From JBLWXV01 sp048267245 (GTDB lineage Bacteria > Bdellovibrionota > Bacteriovoracia > Bacteriovoracales > Bacteriovoracaceae), in the NCBI GenBank assembly GCA_048267245.1, contig JBLWXV010000002.1, forward strand, positions 682,001-746,000: a DNA stretch of 64,000 nt, read 5' to 3'. Every line of letters starts with the position of its first letter. Within the stretch, counting starts at the first letter, position 1. Below the pieces are notes generated by a model, which saw only the letters and a program-made list of their open reading frames with translations, did not search any database and was not told the origin of the DNA. Both the position numbers and the translations under genes were made by a program. Positions 43,165 to 51,971 of the stretch are shown piece after piece.

Positions 43165-43818
43165 ATGAGAAACTTTACTCTATTTCTAAGTCTACTTATC
43201 GCTTTGCTTGGCGCTCAGGTTGCGAGTGCTTGTTATAAAGAAAACCAAAGTGCATTAAATTCACTTCTTGATGTGACGGGTGATAGCTTCTATTACCAGA
43301 AAGATAGCGTTTGTGATCGCCTCGAAAAATTTGATAGCTCTTCTTATAATAAGCTCTACCTAGAAGAAGTTCTCGCCATTCATGCCTACACGGAAAATGC
43401 CTACTATAAGGGAATAAATAAAGTTCTTCGCGGCCGTGGAGTATCTAAAGAAGAGCGCGCTCGCTACACGCCGATCATTGACCTCATGAAGTCAGGTCTT
43501 GGAAAGTTGCCAGTCTATAAAGGTAATGTCATTCGTTGGGTTTCATGGTCAGAGACATCACTTAAAAGATTGAAAGTGGGCGGAGTTAAATTATTTAAGG
43601 CCTTCACTTCAAGTTCAAAAAAACCAAACTTTAAGTGGAGTGGAAATACAAAATTATTAATTAAGGCCAAAAAAGCTCACTTCATTGGAATGATCTCTCA
43701 GTATCCAAGCGAAGAAGAAGTTCTCTTTCCTACAAACTCTCGCTTTAAAGTGACAAAGGTTGAGCTGTCGCTTTGCTCAGGGTGTAAAAGTGTTGTTGAG
43801 CTTGAGCAAGTAGAGTAA
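43165..43818 (+). CDS. Secreted ADP-ribosyltransferase-fold protein (toxin-like)
   Basis: A 217-residue protein with a signal peptide (cut after AQVASA). It follows the ADPrib_exo_Tox (R-S-E class) pattern: AYTENAYYKGINKVLRG (74-90), LPVYKGNVIRW (115-125), the S-T-S-like strand KAFTSSSKKP (145-154) and the E-x-E loop SEEEVLFPTNSRFKV (182-196) with Glu183 and Glu185. The first motif Arg (VYRG in relatives) is Lys119. Such enzymes move ADP-ribose from NAD to arginine on targets. Three Cys pairs suggest an oxidising extracytoplasmic location. No immunity gene is obvious; next is creA. Activity is inferred; the Lys substitution may matter. Confidence 0.75.
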   Translation: MRNFTLFLSLLIALLGAQVASACYKENQSALNSLLDVTGDSFYYQKDSVCDRLEKFDSSSYNKLYLEEVLAIHAYTENAYYKGINKVLRGRGVSKEERARYTPIIDLMKSGLGKLPVYKGNVIRWVSWSETSLKRLKVGGVKLFKAFTSSSKKPNFKWSGNTKLLIKAKKAHFIGMISQYPSEEEVLFPTNSRFKVTKVELSLCSGCKSVVELEQVE

Positions 43819-43827
43819 CCTTTACTT

Positions 43828-44286
43828 ATGATGAAGAACATAATCACCGCACTCTCTTTAATTCTTTGTACACTCTCGCCCTTGCAAGCCGAGGAGATTG
43901 GGAGTGTGGATACTGTTTTTAAGATTCTTGGTGCCAATCACAAAATTGTGGTTGAAGCCTTTGATGACCCCAAAGTTGATGGGGTCACTTGTCACTTGAG
44001 CCGCGCTAAGACGGGGGGGATTAAAGGATCTCTGGGGCTGGCAGAAGATACTAGTGATGCTTCTATTGCTTGTCGTCAGGTAGGGCCCATCTCATTTAAG
44101 AGCGAGTTAGTTGCCGGAGAAGAGGTCTTCACCAAGAAGACAAGCTTTGTCTTTAAGAGTATGCAGGTGGTTCGCTTCTACGATAAGAAGCGCAATACAT
44201 TGATTTATTTAGTTTATAGCGACCGTGTCATTGAGGGTTCTCCCAAGAATGCCATCTCTACGGTTCCAGTCATGCCTTGGCGATAG
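43828..44286 (+). CDS. creA: CreA family protein
   Basis: A 152-residue exported protein with a signal peptide (cut after SPLQA). CreA family blocks are conserved: EEIGSVDTVFKILGANHKIVVEAFDDPKVDGVTC (the family opening), LSRAKTGGIKGSLGLAEDTSDASIACRQVGPI, and KTSFVFKSMQVVRFYDKKRNTLIYLVYSDR. CreA is a conserved proteobacterial periplasmic protein of unknown function. It lies 9 bases after the ADP-ribosyltransferase stop, so cotranscription is likely but a functional link is not known. Confidence 0.95.
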   Translation: MMKNIITALSLILCTLSPLQAEEIGSVDTVFKILGANHKIVVEAFDDPKVDGVTCHLSRAKTGGIKGSLGLAEDTSDASIACRQVGPISFKSELVAGEEVFTKKTSFVFKSMQVVRFYDKKRNTLIYLVYSDRVIEGSPKNAISTVPVMPWR

Positions 44287-44310
44287 CCCAAGAAGCTTGT
44301 AAAATAAAGT

Positions 44311-44595
44311 ATGAGTTCAGAATTAGCTAAAATAAAAATTGGTGACTATCTTAAACCAAGCTTTGCTCTTGACCGCTTGGGTATTGAGAAGTTGCGTCCT
44401 TACCGCGTTCACGAAATCGAGGCTTCGAATATTTTTATTCGCAGTGGCTTTGGTATACTAGTTCCTGTGCATGTCTCAAAAATCATCGAAGCTGAAGACT
44501 TTGGTCATGAGGTGAAGAACGTTCTTAGATCGCGCACATGGATGCACATTTCTAACGAGCAGGGTGAGAGAGAAATCCTAAAATTTGGTCTCTAA
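44311..44595 (+). CDS. Small hypothetical protein
   Basis: A 94-residue soluble protein with a beta-rich core (IKIGDYLKPSFALDRLGIEKL, RVHEIEASNIFIRSGFGILVPVHVS) and a short helix near the end. No signal peptide or known motif. The frame is well formed but without a convincing ribosome site. It is convergent with the tatD-like gene and overlaps its end by 18 bases. Expression and function are unknown. Confidence 0.5.
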   Translation: MSSELAKIKIGDYLKPSFALDRLGIEKLRPYRVHEIEASNIFIRSGFGILVPVHVSKIIEAEDFGHEVKNVLRSRTWMHISNEQGEREILKFGL

Positions 44596-45258
44596 TTTTC
44601 TACCAAAAATTCTTAGAGCATTTTTCCAGAGGGCTTCTTTAAGTTCTTCTTGTGGTATCGCTAAGAGCGAGGTGAGTTGCTCATATCTCTTAGTGATCAA
44701 GATCTTTTCGTCATCACTCTCAAGCAAGAGTTGAGAGAGCATTTCTTTATCGAGGTACTTTCTTACTCGTGAATTTTCGCGCTCTAGAGTTTTGCCAAGG
44801 CTCAGTATGTGCCCTTTAGAGAGAATCTTCTGAGCAATTTCTTCAGACGCATTGAAATCGTGAAAAATGAGAGTTCCGCTATATTGATACTCTTCAATTA
44901 GGTTCAGAATTTCGTCGTAGGCTTTCACGCTGTGAATGACCACTACTTGTATCTTGAGTTTCTTGGCCAGATCAATTTGTCCCGAGAAATACTTTAATTG
45001 CTCGGTCCACGAAGTGTTGGCAACTCTATCAAGTCCACATTCGCCAAGGGCGAGAAAAAAATCACTTTCCATTACTTTCGTTAGTTCTGCACTGAGCGCT
45101 TGGAGGCTGCTGTCTTTGGTGAACCAAGGGTGAATTCCTAGAGAGAAAAAGCCTTCTTTTTGAACCCAAGAGTGATTATGGGAGAAGCTTCTAAGTGTAA
45201 TGATCTCAGGAGCGAGAGAATCGCTATGAGAGTGAGCATCGAAGTAATATGCGCTCAC
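44578..45258 (-). CDS. TatD-family metal-dependent hydrolase
   Basis: A 226-residue member of the TatD/YcfH-type amidohydrolase family. Metal-site motifs are FDAHSHSDS (H-x-H) at the N-terminus, LGIHPWF, LALGECGLDR (metal Glu), VVIHSVKAYDEI (metal His) and IFHDFNAS. The normal family length is about 260; the C-terminal region is shorter here, and the usual final LLESDxP element reads LLLESDDEKI. TatD proteins are 3'-5' DNases or related hydrolases in the cytoplasm. It overlaps tcdA by four bases and is likely cotranscribed. Confidence 0.85.
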   Translation of the reverse strand: MSAYYFDAHSHSDSLAPEIITLRSFSHNHSWVQKEGFFSLGIHPWFTKDSSLQALSAELTKVMESDFFLALGECGLDRVANTSWTEQLKYFSGQIDLAKKLKIQVVVIHSVKAYDEILNLIEEYQYSGTLIFHDFNASEEIAQKILSKGHILSLGKTLERENSRVRKYLDKEMLSQLLLESDDEKILITKRYEQLTSLLAIPQEELKEALWKNALRIFGRKLETKF

Positions 45259-46037
45259 TCTCTACTCGCAATCTCTCCCACCACAACCGAGCTTGCGAGA
45301 AAGGCAAAGGTGCCCGTAATAAATGAAGTCGTGCCAAATCCATTGCTGCAGTCGAGCTTGAGATTTTCATTTTGAACAGGGGCGCTACAAGTTTCACCAT
45401 CCGGTGCCGGGTAGGTGAGTTCCTCGGCGCTAAAAACGCAGGGAATTCCCCAGCGCTTCTTATTTGGAAATCCATATTGAGAGCGCAGTTTCTTGCGAGC
45501 TCTAAAAACCAAGGGGTCATTATAGGTCTTGGCCAAATCGACAACTTTGATTTGAGAGGGGTCTTTCTTCCCGCCTGCACCGGCGCAGGTAATAATGGGA
45601 ATTTGCTTTTCTACGCAATATGCAATCAAGGCACACTTATTACTTAGTCCATCAATCGCGTCCACGACGTAGGAGTGATCACTGGTAATGAGAGATTCGA
45701 TATTATCAGAGGTCAAAAAATCTTCCACCAGATTAACTTTGATCTCGGGGTTGATATCTTTCATGCGACTAGCGAGAACGCCAATCTTTGACTGACCAAC
45801 TGTAGAAGTCATGGCCGGCAATTGGCGGTTAGTATTTGAAACACAGACTTCATCAAGATCAATGAGAGTGAGTTCACCCACTCCAGAGCGCGCCAAGGCC
45901 TCGGCCACCCATGAGCCTACGCCACCAAGACCCACAATGCTCACGTGAGAATTCGCAAGCTTTCTAAGACCGCTCAAGCCATAGAGTCTCGCCACGCCGG
46001 CGAATCTCATCAGAAATTCTTCACTTAATTCATTCAT
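45255..46037 (-). CDS. tcdA: tRNA threonylcarbamoyladenosine dehydratase
   Basis: A 260-residue E1-like ATP-dependent enzyme converting t6A to cyclic ct6A at tRNA position 37. Visible motifs are FAGVARLYGLSGLRKL at the start, nucleotide-binding SIVGLGGVGSWVAEALARSG, LIDLDEVCVSNTNRQL, YVVDAIDGLSNKCAL and TCAGAGGKKDPSQI, followed by FSAEELTYPAPDG and a C-terminal Cys region (ETCSAPV). It precedes the tatD-like gene with overlapping ends. The csdA/csdE partners of E. coli are not nearby. Confidence 0.93.
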   Translation of the reverse strand: MNELSEEFLMRFAGVARLYGLSGLRKLANSHVSIVGLGGVGSWVAEALARSGVGELTLIDLDEVCVSNTNRQLPAMTSTVGQSKIGVLASRMKDINPEIKVNLVEDFLTSDNIESLITSDHSYVVDAIDGLSNKCALIAYCVEKQIPIITCAGAGGKKDPSQIKVVDLAKTYNDPLVFRARKKLRSQYGFPNKKRWGIPCVFSAEELTYPAPDGETCSAPVQNENLKLDCSNGFGTTSFITGTFAFLASSVVVGEIASRE

Positions 46038-46076
46038 GGCTAGCTAAATAACACGTTGCAACCAAAGAGTCGAGCC

Positions 46077-48047
46077 CTAGGAGCGCAATTGGTTGAGGAT
46101 TCTTGGCAAAACCGCTAGGTCAAAGAAGAGTCCAATAAAAGCGTTGATAGCTAGTGCTAGGCCAAACTCCCTAATGGGGAGAAAGCCAATGGGGGCAAAG
46201 GTTAAAAAACACAGAGCGAGAATTGTGGCTGAAATGAGGATAGGGGTAAGGGTGGAATTGAGGAGGCGAGTAGTGCTCTCCTTGGTCATGTAGGAGTGGA
46301 TAATGTGAAAGGTTCCATCGACAATCATTCCCAGCGAAATAGAAAAGGTCATGATAGTCGCCACATTAAAGGAGAGCCCAATCACTTTAAAGATAATAAG
46401 TGAGAGTCCGAGTGGGAGAATATTTACAAAGAGAAAGGCCCCGAAAACTCTAAAATTTGGGTAGAAACAAAATGCAATCAGCGCCATGACTAAGAGTGAT
46501 GTTGAAAAGCTATAGGCGAGGGTCTTGATAAGATTGTGCTGAGATTTAATTAGGGTGTAGTAGAGTCCACCAAATTCATATGGGTAGGATTGTTTACTGA
46601 GTATGTCTCTCACTTTAAGAAGCATCGCTTGATAATCACTTGAGCTTAGTAGTGGCCCCAATATTGAGATACGGTAGTAGTTCTCATTTACAAGTCCCTC
46701 TCGTAGAGGACTTGGGATTTGACCTAGGAGTGCTGACCACGCATAGGAGTTTGGAGCGAAGACGTCTTCCTTTGTATAAATACGATTTGCTTCTCGAGTA
46801 AGGGTACCGGCAGAGATAACTTGCTGAGCGAGCTCGCCCTTTAGTTCTTCTTCAATTTGATTTAATTCGAGTGCTTGTTGATACTCAAGACCTTTAATAG
46901 GGATGAGTATTTCTAAATTGGGATTTCCAACAAAGTTGTTATGAATAAAATCTTGACCCAAAGTGGTTACGCTATCTGTTGGAAAATAGTGGGCAGCTTG
47001 CGTGTGAATTTCAATAGATCTTGCCACAAAAATTCCTGTGAGGAAGAGAACCGTAGCAGTTAGGAGGAAGAATTTCATCGACTTTATACTGTGATAAATG
47101 AGGCTTGTAAGTTTCAGGCAGCGAGCCGGAAGCTGGTAGCTACTGGGAAAGATAATATCGTAGATGGCATTGACGATGAGAATGTGGATAAAGTGAGTGA
47201 TAAGAATGAGCGCCGCACTTAAAAGCGCGAAAGAGCGGATAACAGGTATTTCAGAAAATGCGAGGGAGCCAAATCCAATTGCCGTGGTGGCCACCATTAA
47301 AAGAATCGGGCGACGCTTTTCAATGATGACTTCTTTAAAGTTATGAGACTCAAGTCTCGTAAGGCAGAGGTGCAGTCCCATTGTGAGATTAAGAATGAAG
47401 GTCATTAGAGGGATTGTGGAAGTCACCATGTCCATCGTGCCTAGGGTTAGTTTGATGAGAGCGAGTGAGACTCCAGTGACCAAGAGGGAGGGCACGAAGA
47501 TTAGGGCCGAGAGAGCGAAGTTTCTAAAGGTTATCAATAAGCCTAGAAAGCAAAGGAAGAAGGTAAGTGGAAAGAGGGTAGTCTGAATCATCTTAGAGGA
47601 TTCATCTAGCTCATAGTTAATGTAGGAAACACCTGAAAAGGCAAAGTTAGAATCGAGGTCACGGGCAAATGGAACGATTGATCTTACTATTTGAGAGGCC
47701 TCATTGCGATTGGCGGGCAAAAGAATAAGCGCAGCTACTCCGGCGTGAGAAGCTAGTTTTACCGCCGATTTTTCATCACTCTTTAATTTGCTGGCGGTGA
47801 GAGTTGAATCAGTTAAATCAAACTCGTCATCGACTTTTTCAAGGACTTGATTAAAAACAGTGATATTTTTGGAGCCCAGGAGCAAGATATCCGGAGAGGG
47901 AAGCTTCTTTAAGAAGTTTTCATGGGCCTGAAAATCTGCGCGCTCCATGAAAAGACTTTCATGATTTTTTTGAGTTAGGTCCTGCGAGTAGAGCAGACAA
48001 CCTAGGCATATTAGGGCAAGTGAGAGCGAAATAAGTTTACGCATCAC
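46077..48047 (-). CDS. MMPL/RND-family transporter
   Basis: A 656-residue membrane protein with two RND halves: a helix at residues 1-25, a large extracytoplasmic loop, five helices (about 155-315), then the same again (about 325-650). It lacks the long periplasmic docking domains of HAE pumps, and the layout fits the MMPL (lipid/hydrophobe export) branch, with conserved small residues in MTFSISLGMIVDGTFHIIHS and FTLMKE-like loops absent. Cotranscribed with the sensor kinase and response regulator genes (overlaps 11 bases) and adjacent to a divergent polyketide-lipid operon. I infer it exports a lipid, possibly the product of that operon; direction and substrate are not shown by sequence. Confidence 0.85.
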   Translation of the reverse strand: MMRKLISLSLALICLGCLLYSQDLTQKNHESLFMERADFQAHENFLKKLPSPDILLLGSKNITVFNQVLEKVDDEFDLTDSTLTASKLKSDEKSAVKLASHAGVAALILLPANRNEASQIVRSIVPFARDLDSNFAFSGVSYINYELDESSKMIQTTLFPLTFFLCFLGLLITFRNFALSALIFVPSLLVTGVSLALIKLTLGTMDMVTSTIPLMTFILNLTMGLHLCLTRLESHNFKEVIIEKRRPILLMVATTAIGFGSLAFSEIPVIRSFALLSAALILITHFIHILIVNAIYDIIFPSSYQLPARCLKLTSLIYHSIKSMKFFLLTATVLFLTGIFVARSIEIHTQAAHYFPTDSVTTLGQDFIHNNFVGNPNLEILIPIKGLEYQQALELNQIEEELKGELAQQVISAGTLTREANRIYTKEDVFAPNSYAWSALLGQIPSPLREGLVNENYYRISILGPLLSSSDYQAMLLKVRDILSKQSYPYEFGGLYYTLIKSQHNLIKTLAYSFSTSLLVMALIAFCFYPNFRVFGAFLFVNILPLGLSLIIFKVIGLSFNVATIMTFSISLGMIVDGTFHIIHSYMTKESTTRLLNSTLTPILISATILALCFLTFAPIGFLPIREFGLALAINAFIGLFFDLAVLPRILNQLRS

Positions 48048-49788
48048 TTTCTACTTTGAGCGGAAAGGTTAGCTCAATAGCGAGCCCCAGCTCAGGGGCA
48101 TTGTAGGCGCGAATACTGCCATCGTGTAGTTCAACAATTTTTGAGACAATACTTAGTCCAAGTCCTAGTCCACTCGTTCCAATAGTTCTTGCTTTTTCAC
48201 TTCGGTAGAAGCGGTCAAAGATTTTATCAACTTCATCATTGTTAATTCCTGGTCCTGAATCTATGAATATCAATTTGACCTGATCTTCATCGCTCACAAG
48301 CTTGGCCCAAATTTTTCCCTCGGTTTGAATATGCTTGAGCGAGTTTGAGAGAATATTGGAGACTGCAATCTTCATTTTGTCGGCGTCAAGATTGAGGGTG
48401 AAGTCTGGGGAAATATTATTTATCAATTCGATATTTTTTTCCAAGCCCCACTTTTGATACTCACGCTCAAATTCACTCGTGATGAGTGAGGAAATGTGAG
48501 TGCGCGAGAGGTTGAGAGTGACTTCACCGGGCGAGCTGCGGCCTATATAGAGCAGGTCACTTACTAATTTATGAAGCCTATTCACCGAATTGAGAATGTG
48601 ATTGAGAGTTTCTTGGTAGTCGCCCACGCTGCGTTCTTTAAGTAGGGCAACTTCCACCTCTCCTTTAATGATGGCCAGGGGGGATCGCAGCTCGTGACCG
48701 GCGTCACTTGTAAATTGACTGAGTCTCGCTTCACTTTTAAGGCGTTTTTCGATTTCAATTTTGAGTGAATTATTAAGTCTATTCACGATGAGATTGTTAG
48801 ATTTTAGAATTCCAAGGATGAGAACAAGCACTGAGAGAATGAGCCCAAGACCTCTGATGGCGAGCTTTTGATTCTTTATTTCTGCTATGACCTGATTTCT
48901 CTCATATGTTTTTGGCGGAATTTGCATTTCCATGTGCCACGGAAAGCGATCGACTACTTGGAGCTTTTTAATAAGGACAAATGGTTTTTCCATATCACTT
49001 AAACCTGTGGTGTTAGACTCATTTTTAAGTACCACAGGATTGATTTCGCGCTTGAGCTGATAAAAGGGATCATTAAAGAGATCAGTGAAGATATGAGTTT
49101 TTATCATTGCGGAGATGACTCCGGCGAAGTTTCCTCTATGGTCATAAAAGGGCATAGAGTAGACAAAACCAGTATGATCCGCGGCAGTTTCTAAGCCGCG
49201 ATTGTCACAGACTATAACTTCCATTCCCGTGGTTGCTGGGAGTCTCACACCGTTGACCTCATTGAGTGTCGGGTATTGATCAGCGAAGTACTTCATATGT
49301 GATGAGATCTCTTTTAACTCATAGGTCTCAACTCCGAGGTGTTCTTCTTCCTCTTCGTGATCTCTTTGGTCTCGCTTTTCCTCAGGCTCGAGGGCAATGA
49401 GTTCTTTGGGGAGTTCTGTCGGCGAGAGGCCCTCAAACTTTGTATAAAGAGGGGCAATATAGATTTCTGAGAGGGCGACGTCCTCTGAGATCGCATCAAA
49501 GAATTTTTGAAGCTGCTTCTTATCGAGTTCATTGAGTGAGCGCTTATTGGCCAAGGCCCTAAGCTCGGTTGTGAAGGCCATCGCCCTCATATTTGTATAG
49601 AGTTGCTCAAAGATCGTTGTGACCTTGTCGCTTTCAACTTCCAGCTTAGTCTGGTGAACGCTTAGGAACTCCTTGATGAGATACTCCTCATTGGAGATAG
49701 AGATGAGCCAACTGCCTGTGACAATAAGACTTACGATGAGAAAAGTGAGAAGCCTTCCGATTAAATTCATAGGGACCTTACGACTCAA
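48037..49788 (-). CDS. Sensor histidine kinase
   Basis: A 583-residue inner-membrane kinase. A first helix is at about 10-30, a second at about 313-329; the loop between (roughly 280 residues) looks like a Cache-type periplasmic sensor (PFYDHRGNFAGVISAMIKTH) with an unusual acidic insert EEEEEH (145-150). The HisKA box SDAGHELRSPLAIIKGE has the phospho-His at residue 365, followed by the HATPase N-box NILSNSLKHI, DSGPGI and GLGLSIVSKI. No HAMP domain is obvious between TM2 and HisKA. It pairs with the OmpR-type regulator encoded just upstream. Confidence 0.93.
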   Translation of the reverse strand: MSRKVPMNLIGRLLTFLIVSLIVTGSWLISISNEEYLIKEFLSVHQTKLEVESDKVTTIFEQLYTNMRAMAFTTELRALANKRSLNELDKKQLQKFFDAISEDVALSEIYIAPLYTKFEGLSPTELPKELIALEPEEKRDQRDHEEEEEHLGVETYELKEISSHMKYFADQYPTLNEVNGVRLPATTGMEVIVCDNRGLETAADHTGFVYSMPFYDHRGNFAGVISAMIKTHIFTDLFNDPFYQLKREINPVVLKNESNTTGLSDMEKPFVLIKKLQVVDRFPWHMEMQIPPKTYERNQVIAEIKNQKLAIRGLGLILSVLVLILGILKSNNLIVNRLNNSLKIEIEKRLKSEARLSQFTSDAGHELRSPLAIIKGEVEVALLKERSVGDYQETLNHILNSVNRLHKLVSDLLYIGRSSPGEVTLNLSRTHISSLITSEFEREYQKWGLEKNIELINNISPDFTLNLDADKMKIAVSNILSNSLKHIQTEGKIWAKLVSDEDQVKLIFIDSGPGINNDEVDKIFDRFYRSEKARTIGTSGLGLGLSIVSKIVELHDGSIRAYNAPELGLAIELTFPLKVESDA

Positions 49789-50452
49789 TCATATAGCCCA
49801 CACCACGAACCGTTTTTATCAAATCAAAGTCACCAATTTTCTTTCGAAGAGATTTGATGTGCACGTCAACGATGTTGGTATTGGGATCAAAGGTATAGCC
49901 TCTGACATTTTCAAGTATTTGGGTGCGGGAAACCACGCGGTCTCTGTTTCTAACGAGGTAGACCAAAAGTTCAATTTCAGTTTTTGTTAAATTGAGTTCG
50001 CTATTATTTTGAAAAACTTTATAGGACCGAAGGTCGATGAGAAGTTCTTTAAATTGAATAGTCTCACTCTCTTGATCTGCGCTTCTATTTCGCTTTGTGA
50101 TCGCCTTAATTCTCGCTACCAGCTCGCCAAAAGAGAAGGGCTTAGTCAGATAGTCATCACAACCTAGCTCCAAAAGATCAATCTTGTCTTTCACATCGTC
50201 TTTGGCCGTGAGCATGATGATGGGCATTGTGATTTTTTGAGTGCGAATATTCTTAATGAATTCTCTTCCATCCATGACAGGCATCATATAATCGACAACG
50301 GCAATATCAAAGAAGTCACTCCCTCGCTCTTCTATTAAGCCAAGTGCTTGTTTTCCATTTTCAGCACAAGCGGTAAAAAAGCCCGCTTCTGTAAGCCCTT
50401 TATTAAGAAATCGGGTAATTCCCGCTTCGTCTTCGACAATGAGGATATTCAT
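49778..50452 (-). CDS. OmpR/PhoB-family response regulator
   Basis: A 224-residue regulator. Receiver domain: IVEDEAGITRFL at the start, phospho-acceptor Asp54 in AVVDYMMPVMDG, and MLTAKDDVKDKI. The C-terminal winged helix carries LTKTEIELLVYLVRNRDRVVSRTQILENV and VDVHIKSLRKKIGD, the DNA-recognition helix. It is the first gene of a leftward operon (regulator, kinase, MMPL transporter) and lies 144 bases from the divergent lipid operon, where two 11-bp direct repeats, the spacing used by OmpR-type proteins, are present. Confidence 0.95.
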   Translation of the reverse strand: MNILIVEDEAGITRFLNKGLTEAGFFTACAENGKQALGLIEERGSDFFDIAVVDYMMPVMDGREFIKNIRTQKITMPIIMLTAKDDVKDKIDLLELGCDDYLTKPFSFGELVARIKAITKRNRSADQESETIQFKELLIDLRSYKVFQNNSELNLTKTEIELLVYLVRNRDRVVSRTQILENVRGYTFDPNTNIVDVHIKSLRKKIGDFDLIKTVRGVGYMIES

Positions 50453-50510
50453 AAGATGCCCCTAATTCCCTTTATTCAGCATTCTACCGCCAATCTTAAC
50501 TGATATGGTC

Positions 50511-50532
50511 AATCTTCATCAATTCTTCATTT
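50511..50532. promoter_or_regulatory. Candidate response-regulator binding site between the two divergent operons
   Basis: AATCTTCATCA (50511-50521) and ATTCTTCATTT (50522-50532) are consecutive 11-bp direct repeats (CTTCAT at 50514 and 50525). An AATCTTAAC relative is at 50492. Eleven-base spacing is typical for OmpR/PhoB family sites. The position between the regulator gene and the lipid operon suits control of both. Confidence 0.4.
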
Positions 50533-50596
50533 AAAACTCGGCCCAATTTCATCTTTTGCAACGAAAATAGATCTAAGAAAGAACGAGAGGTTCAAG

Positions 50597-51379
50597 ATGA
50601 GTTTGAATGTGGCCAGAGAATATAAACCCATAGTTTCAAGTAGAGTATCAGTTGCTCTCTTTGGACTTGTGAACCTTGGTCTTTTCTTAGTGGCGATCAG
50701 CTGGCTCTACCTTTTTCTCTTTAATGAGCGAGCCAAGGAGCAGGCCTACTTCAGTTTGGAACTTGGGACATTGGGAAGTCTCGCGCTAGACATCTTCTTG
50801 CTAAGTTTTATGAGTTTGCCGCACTCCTTCTTACTTGACTCGAAGTGGCGGGCCCGGACTCAGCGAATCGTTGCTCCTTCGCTCTTTGTCACTCTCTACT
50901 CTGTGCACGCGAGTTTCTCGCTCATTGCGATGTTCTATTTTTGGCAACCGCTTGGGGGCCTTCTCTATCAACTTGAGGGGAGTGCGTGGGTGATTGTGAC
51001 TATCTTAAATGTAATGTCATGGCTGTACATGGGTTATGCGCTTTATTCGACAGGAGCGCTTAAACACAATGGTGTCGAACAGTGGTTTAACTACCTACGA
51101 GGGAGAAGCACGCGCCATGAAGTACCCTATGACTTGGCCTATCGAAGCTGTAGGCACCCCATTTTCCTTGCCTTCTTTCTCATGATCTGGGTAGTGCCTC
51201 AGATGAGCTTGGGTCGGTTAGTTATAGCTATCTATTGGAGTGTTTATCTCGTCTATGGCACTCTTAGAAAGGAGGAGAAACTCCTTCGAAATGCCAAGTA
51301 CGCGCGATATGTGAAAGAGGTTCCTCCTTATCCGTTCTTGCCAAAGAAACCATTTAAGTCCCTTTTAAGTAGAGGTTAG
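50597..51379 (+). CDS. Membrane protein, NnrU/MddA-like methyltransferase fold
   Basis: A 260-residue protein with five or six helices. C-terminal motifs match the NnrU/PEMT/isoprenylcysteine-methyltransferase superfamily: YRSCRHPIFLAFFLMIWVVPQ, then YGTLRKEEKLL and KYARYVKEVPPYPFLPKK (compare the RHPxYLG/EExxL pattern). MddA-type enzymes methylate methanethiol with SAM; others act on lipids. GAGAGG precedes the ATG. As first gene of the operon that includes a type III PKS, it may methylate a product, but specificity is unknown. A second methyltransferase of this superfamily lies at 53042-53629. Confidence 0.75.
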   Translation: MSLNVAREYKPIVSSRVSVALFGLVNLGLFLVAISWLYLFLFNERAKEQAYFSLELGTLGSLALDIFLLSFMSLPHSFLLDSKWRARTQRIVAPSLFVTLYSVHASFSLIAMFYFWQPLGGLLYQLEGSAWVIVTILNVMSWLYMGYALYSTGALKHNGVEQWFNYLRGRSTRHEVPYDLAYRSCRHPIFLAFFLMIWVVPQMSLGRLVIAIYWSVYLVYGTLRKEEKLLRNAKYARYVKEVPPYPFLPKKPFKSLLSRG

Positions 51380-51384
51380 TTAAT

Positions 51385-51963
51385 ATGAAATTTCTCTCAA
51401 TTCTTCTCTTTGCCTTCTCATTATCTCTAGCGCATGCTCAAAACATTGAGGGGAGCTTTAAACGAGCAGATTTTGATGCGGCCAAGAATAGCGCTGAATA
51501 TATTCGCTTCGAAGTATTTTCAACTAAGGTCGGAATCTTTACAAGTCGCGTTCCTGGATATGCTCTTGAAGTGAAGGCCTTTGCCGATTTAAATCAAGAG
51601 CGCGTAAGTGCTATGAATCTAGTGATCGAAGCAAAATCCCTAGATACCGATGGAGATGCACGAGACGAGAAGCTTCACAACTTGTGTTTAGAAGTCGCGA
51701 AATATCCGCTTATTAAAGTGAGTGTCCCAGGTGCCGCACTTATTGGAAGCGAAGTTATCCTTCCCGGCGTGATTCATATTCGCGGCAATGAAAAGCCGAT
51801 TAAAGTGCGATTAAAGACAGAGAGAGTTGAAGGCGAGTTGATTGCCGAGGGAGAGGCGCTCTTAAGTGTATCTGCACTTGAGATCCCAGACCCGTCAATT
51901 GCAGTGGCCAAACTCGAAGATAAGATCAACATCTTCTTTAAACTCAAGCTTAGCTCAAAATAG
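51385..51963 (+). CDS. YceI-like lipocalin-fold periplasmic protein (in lipid operon)
   Basis: A 192-residue protein with a signal peptide (cut after SLAHA). YceI pattern: YIRFEVFSTKVGIFTSRVPGYALEV, MNLVIEAKSLDTDGDARDEKLHN, YPLIKVSVPG and VIHIRGNEKPIKVRLKTE. YceI proteins carry long-chain polyprenyl or lipid cargo. It stands between the membrane methyltransferase gene and the polyketide synthase gene with short spacers (5 and 8 bases), so a role in carrying the lipid product through the periplasm is inferred from position. Confidence 0.85.
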   Translation: MKFLSILLFAFSLSLAHAQNIEGSFKRADFDAAKNSAEYIRFEVFSTKVGIFTSRVPGYALEVKAFADLNQERVSAMNLVIEAKSLDTDGDARDEKLHNLCLEVAKYPLIKVSVPGAALIGSEVILPGVIHIRGNEKPIKVRLKTERVEGELIAEGEALLSVSALEIPDPSIAVAKLEDKINIFFKLKLSSK

Positions 51964-51971
51964 GAGGATGT

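Noticed and set aside
43828..44286. creA as immunity partner of the ADP-ribosyltransferase
   Set aside because: CreA is widely conserved in proteobacteria without toxin neighbours, and it is exported; nothing indicates immunity.
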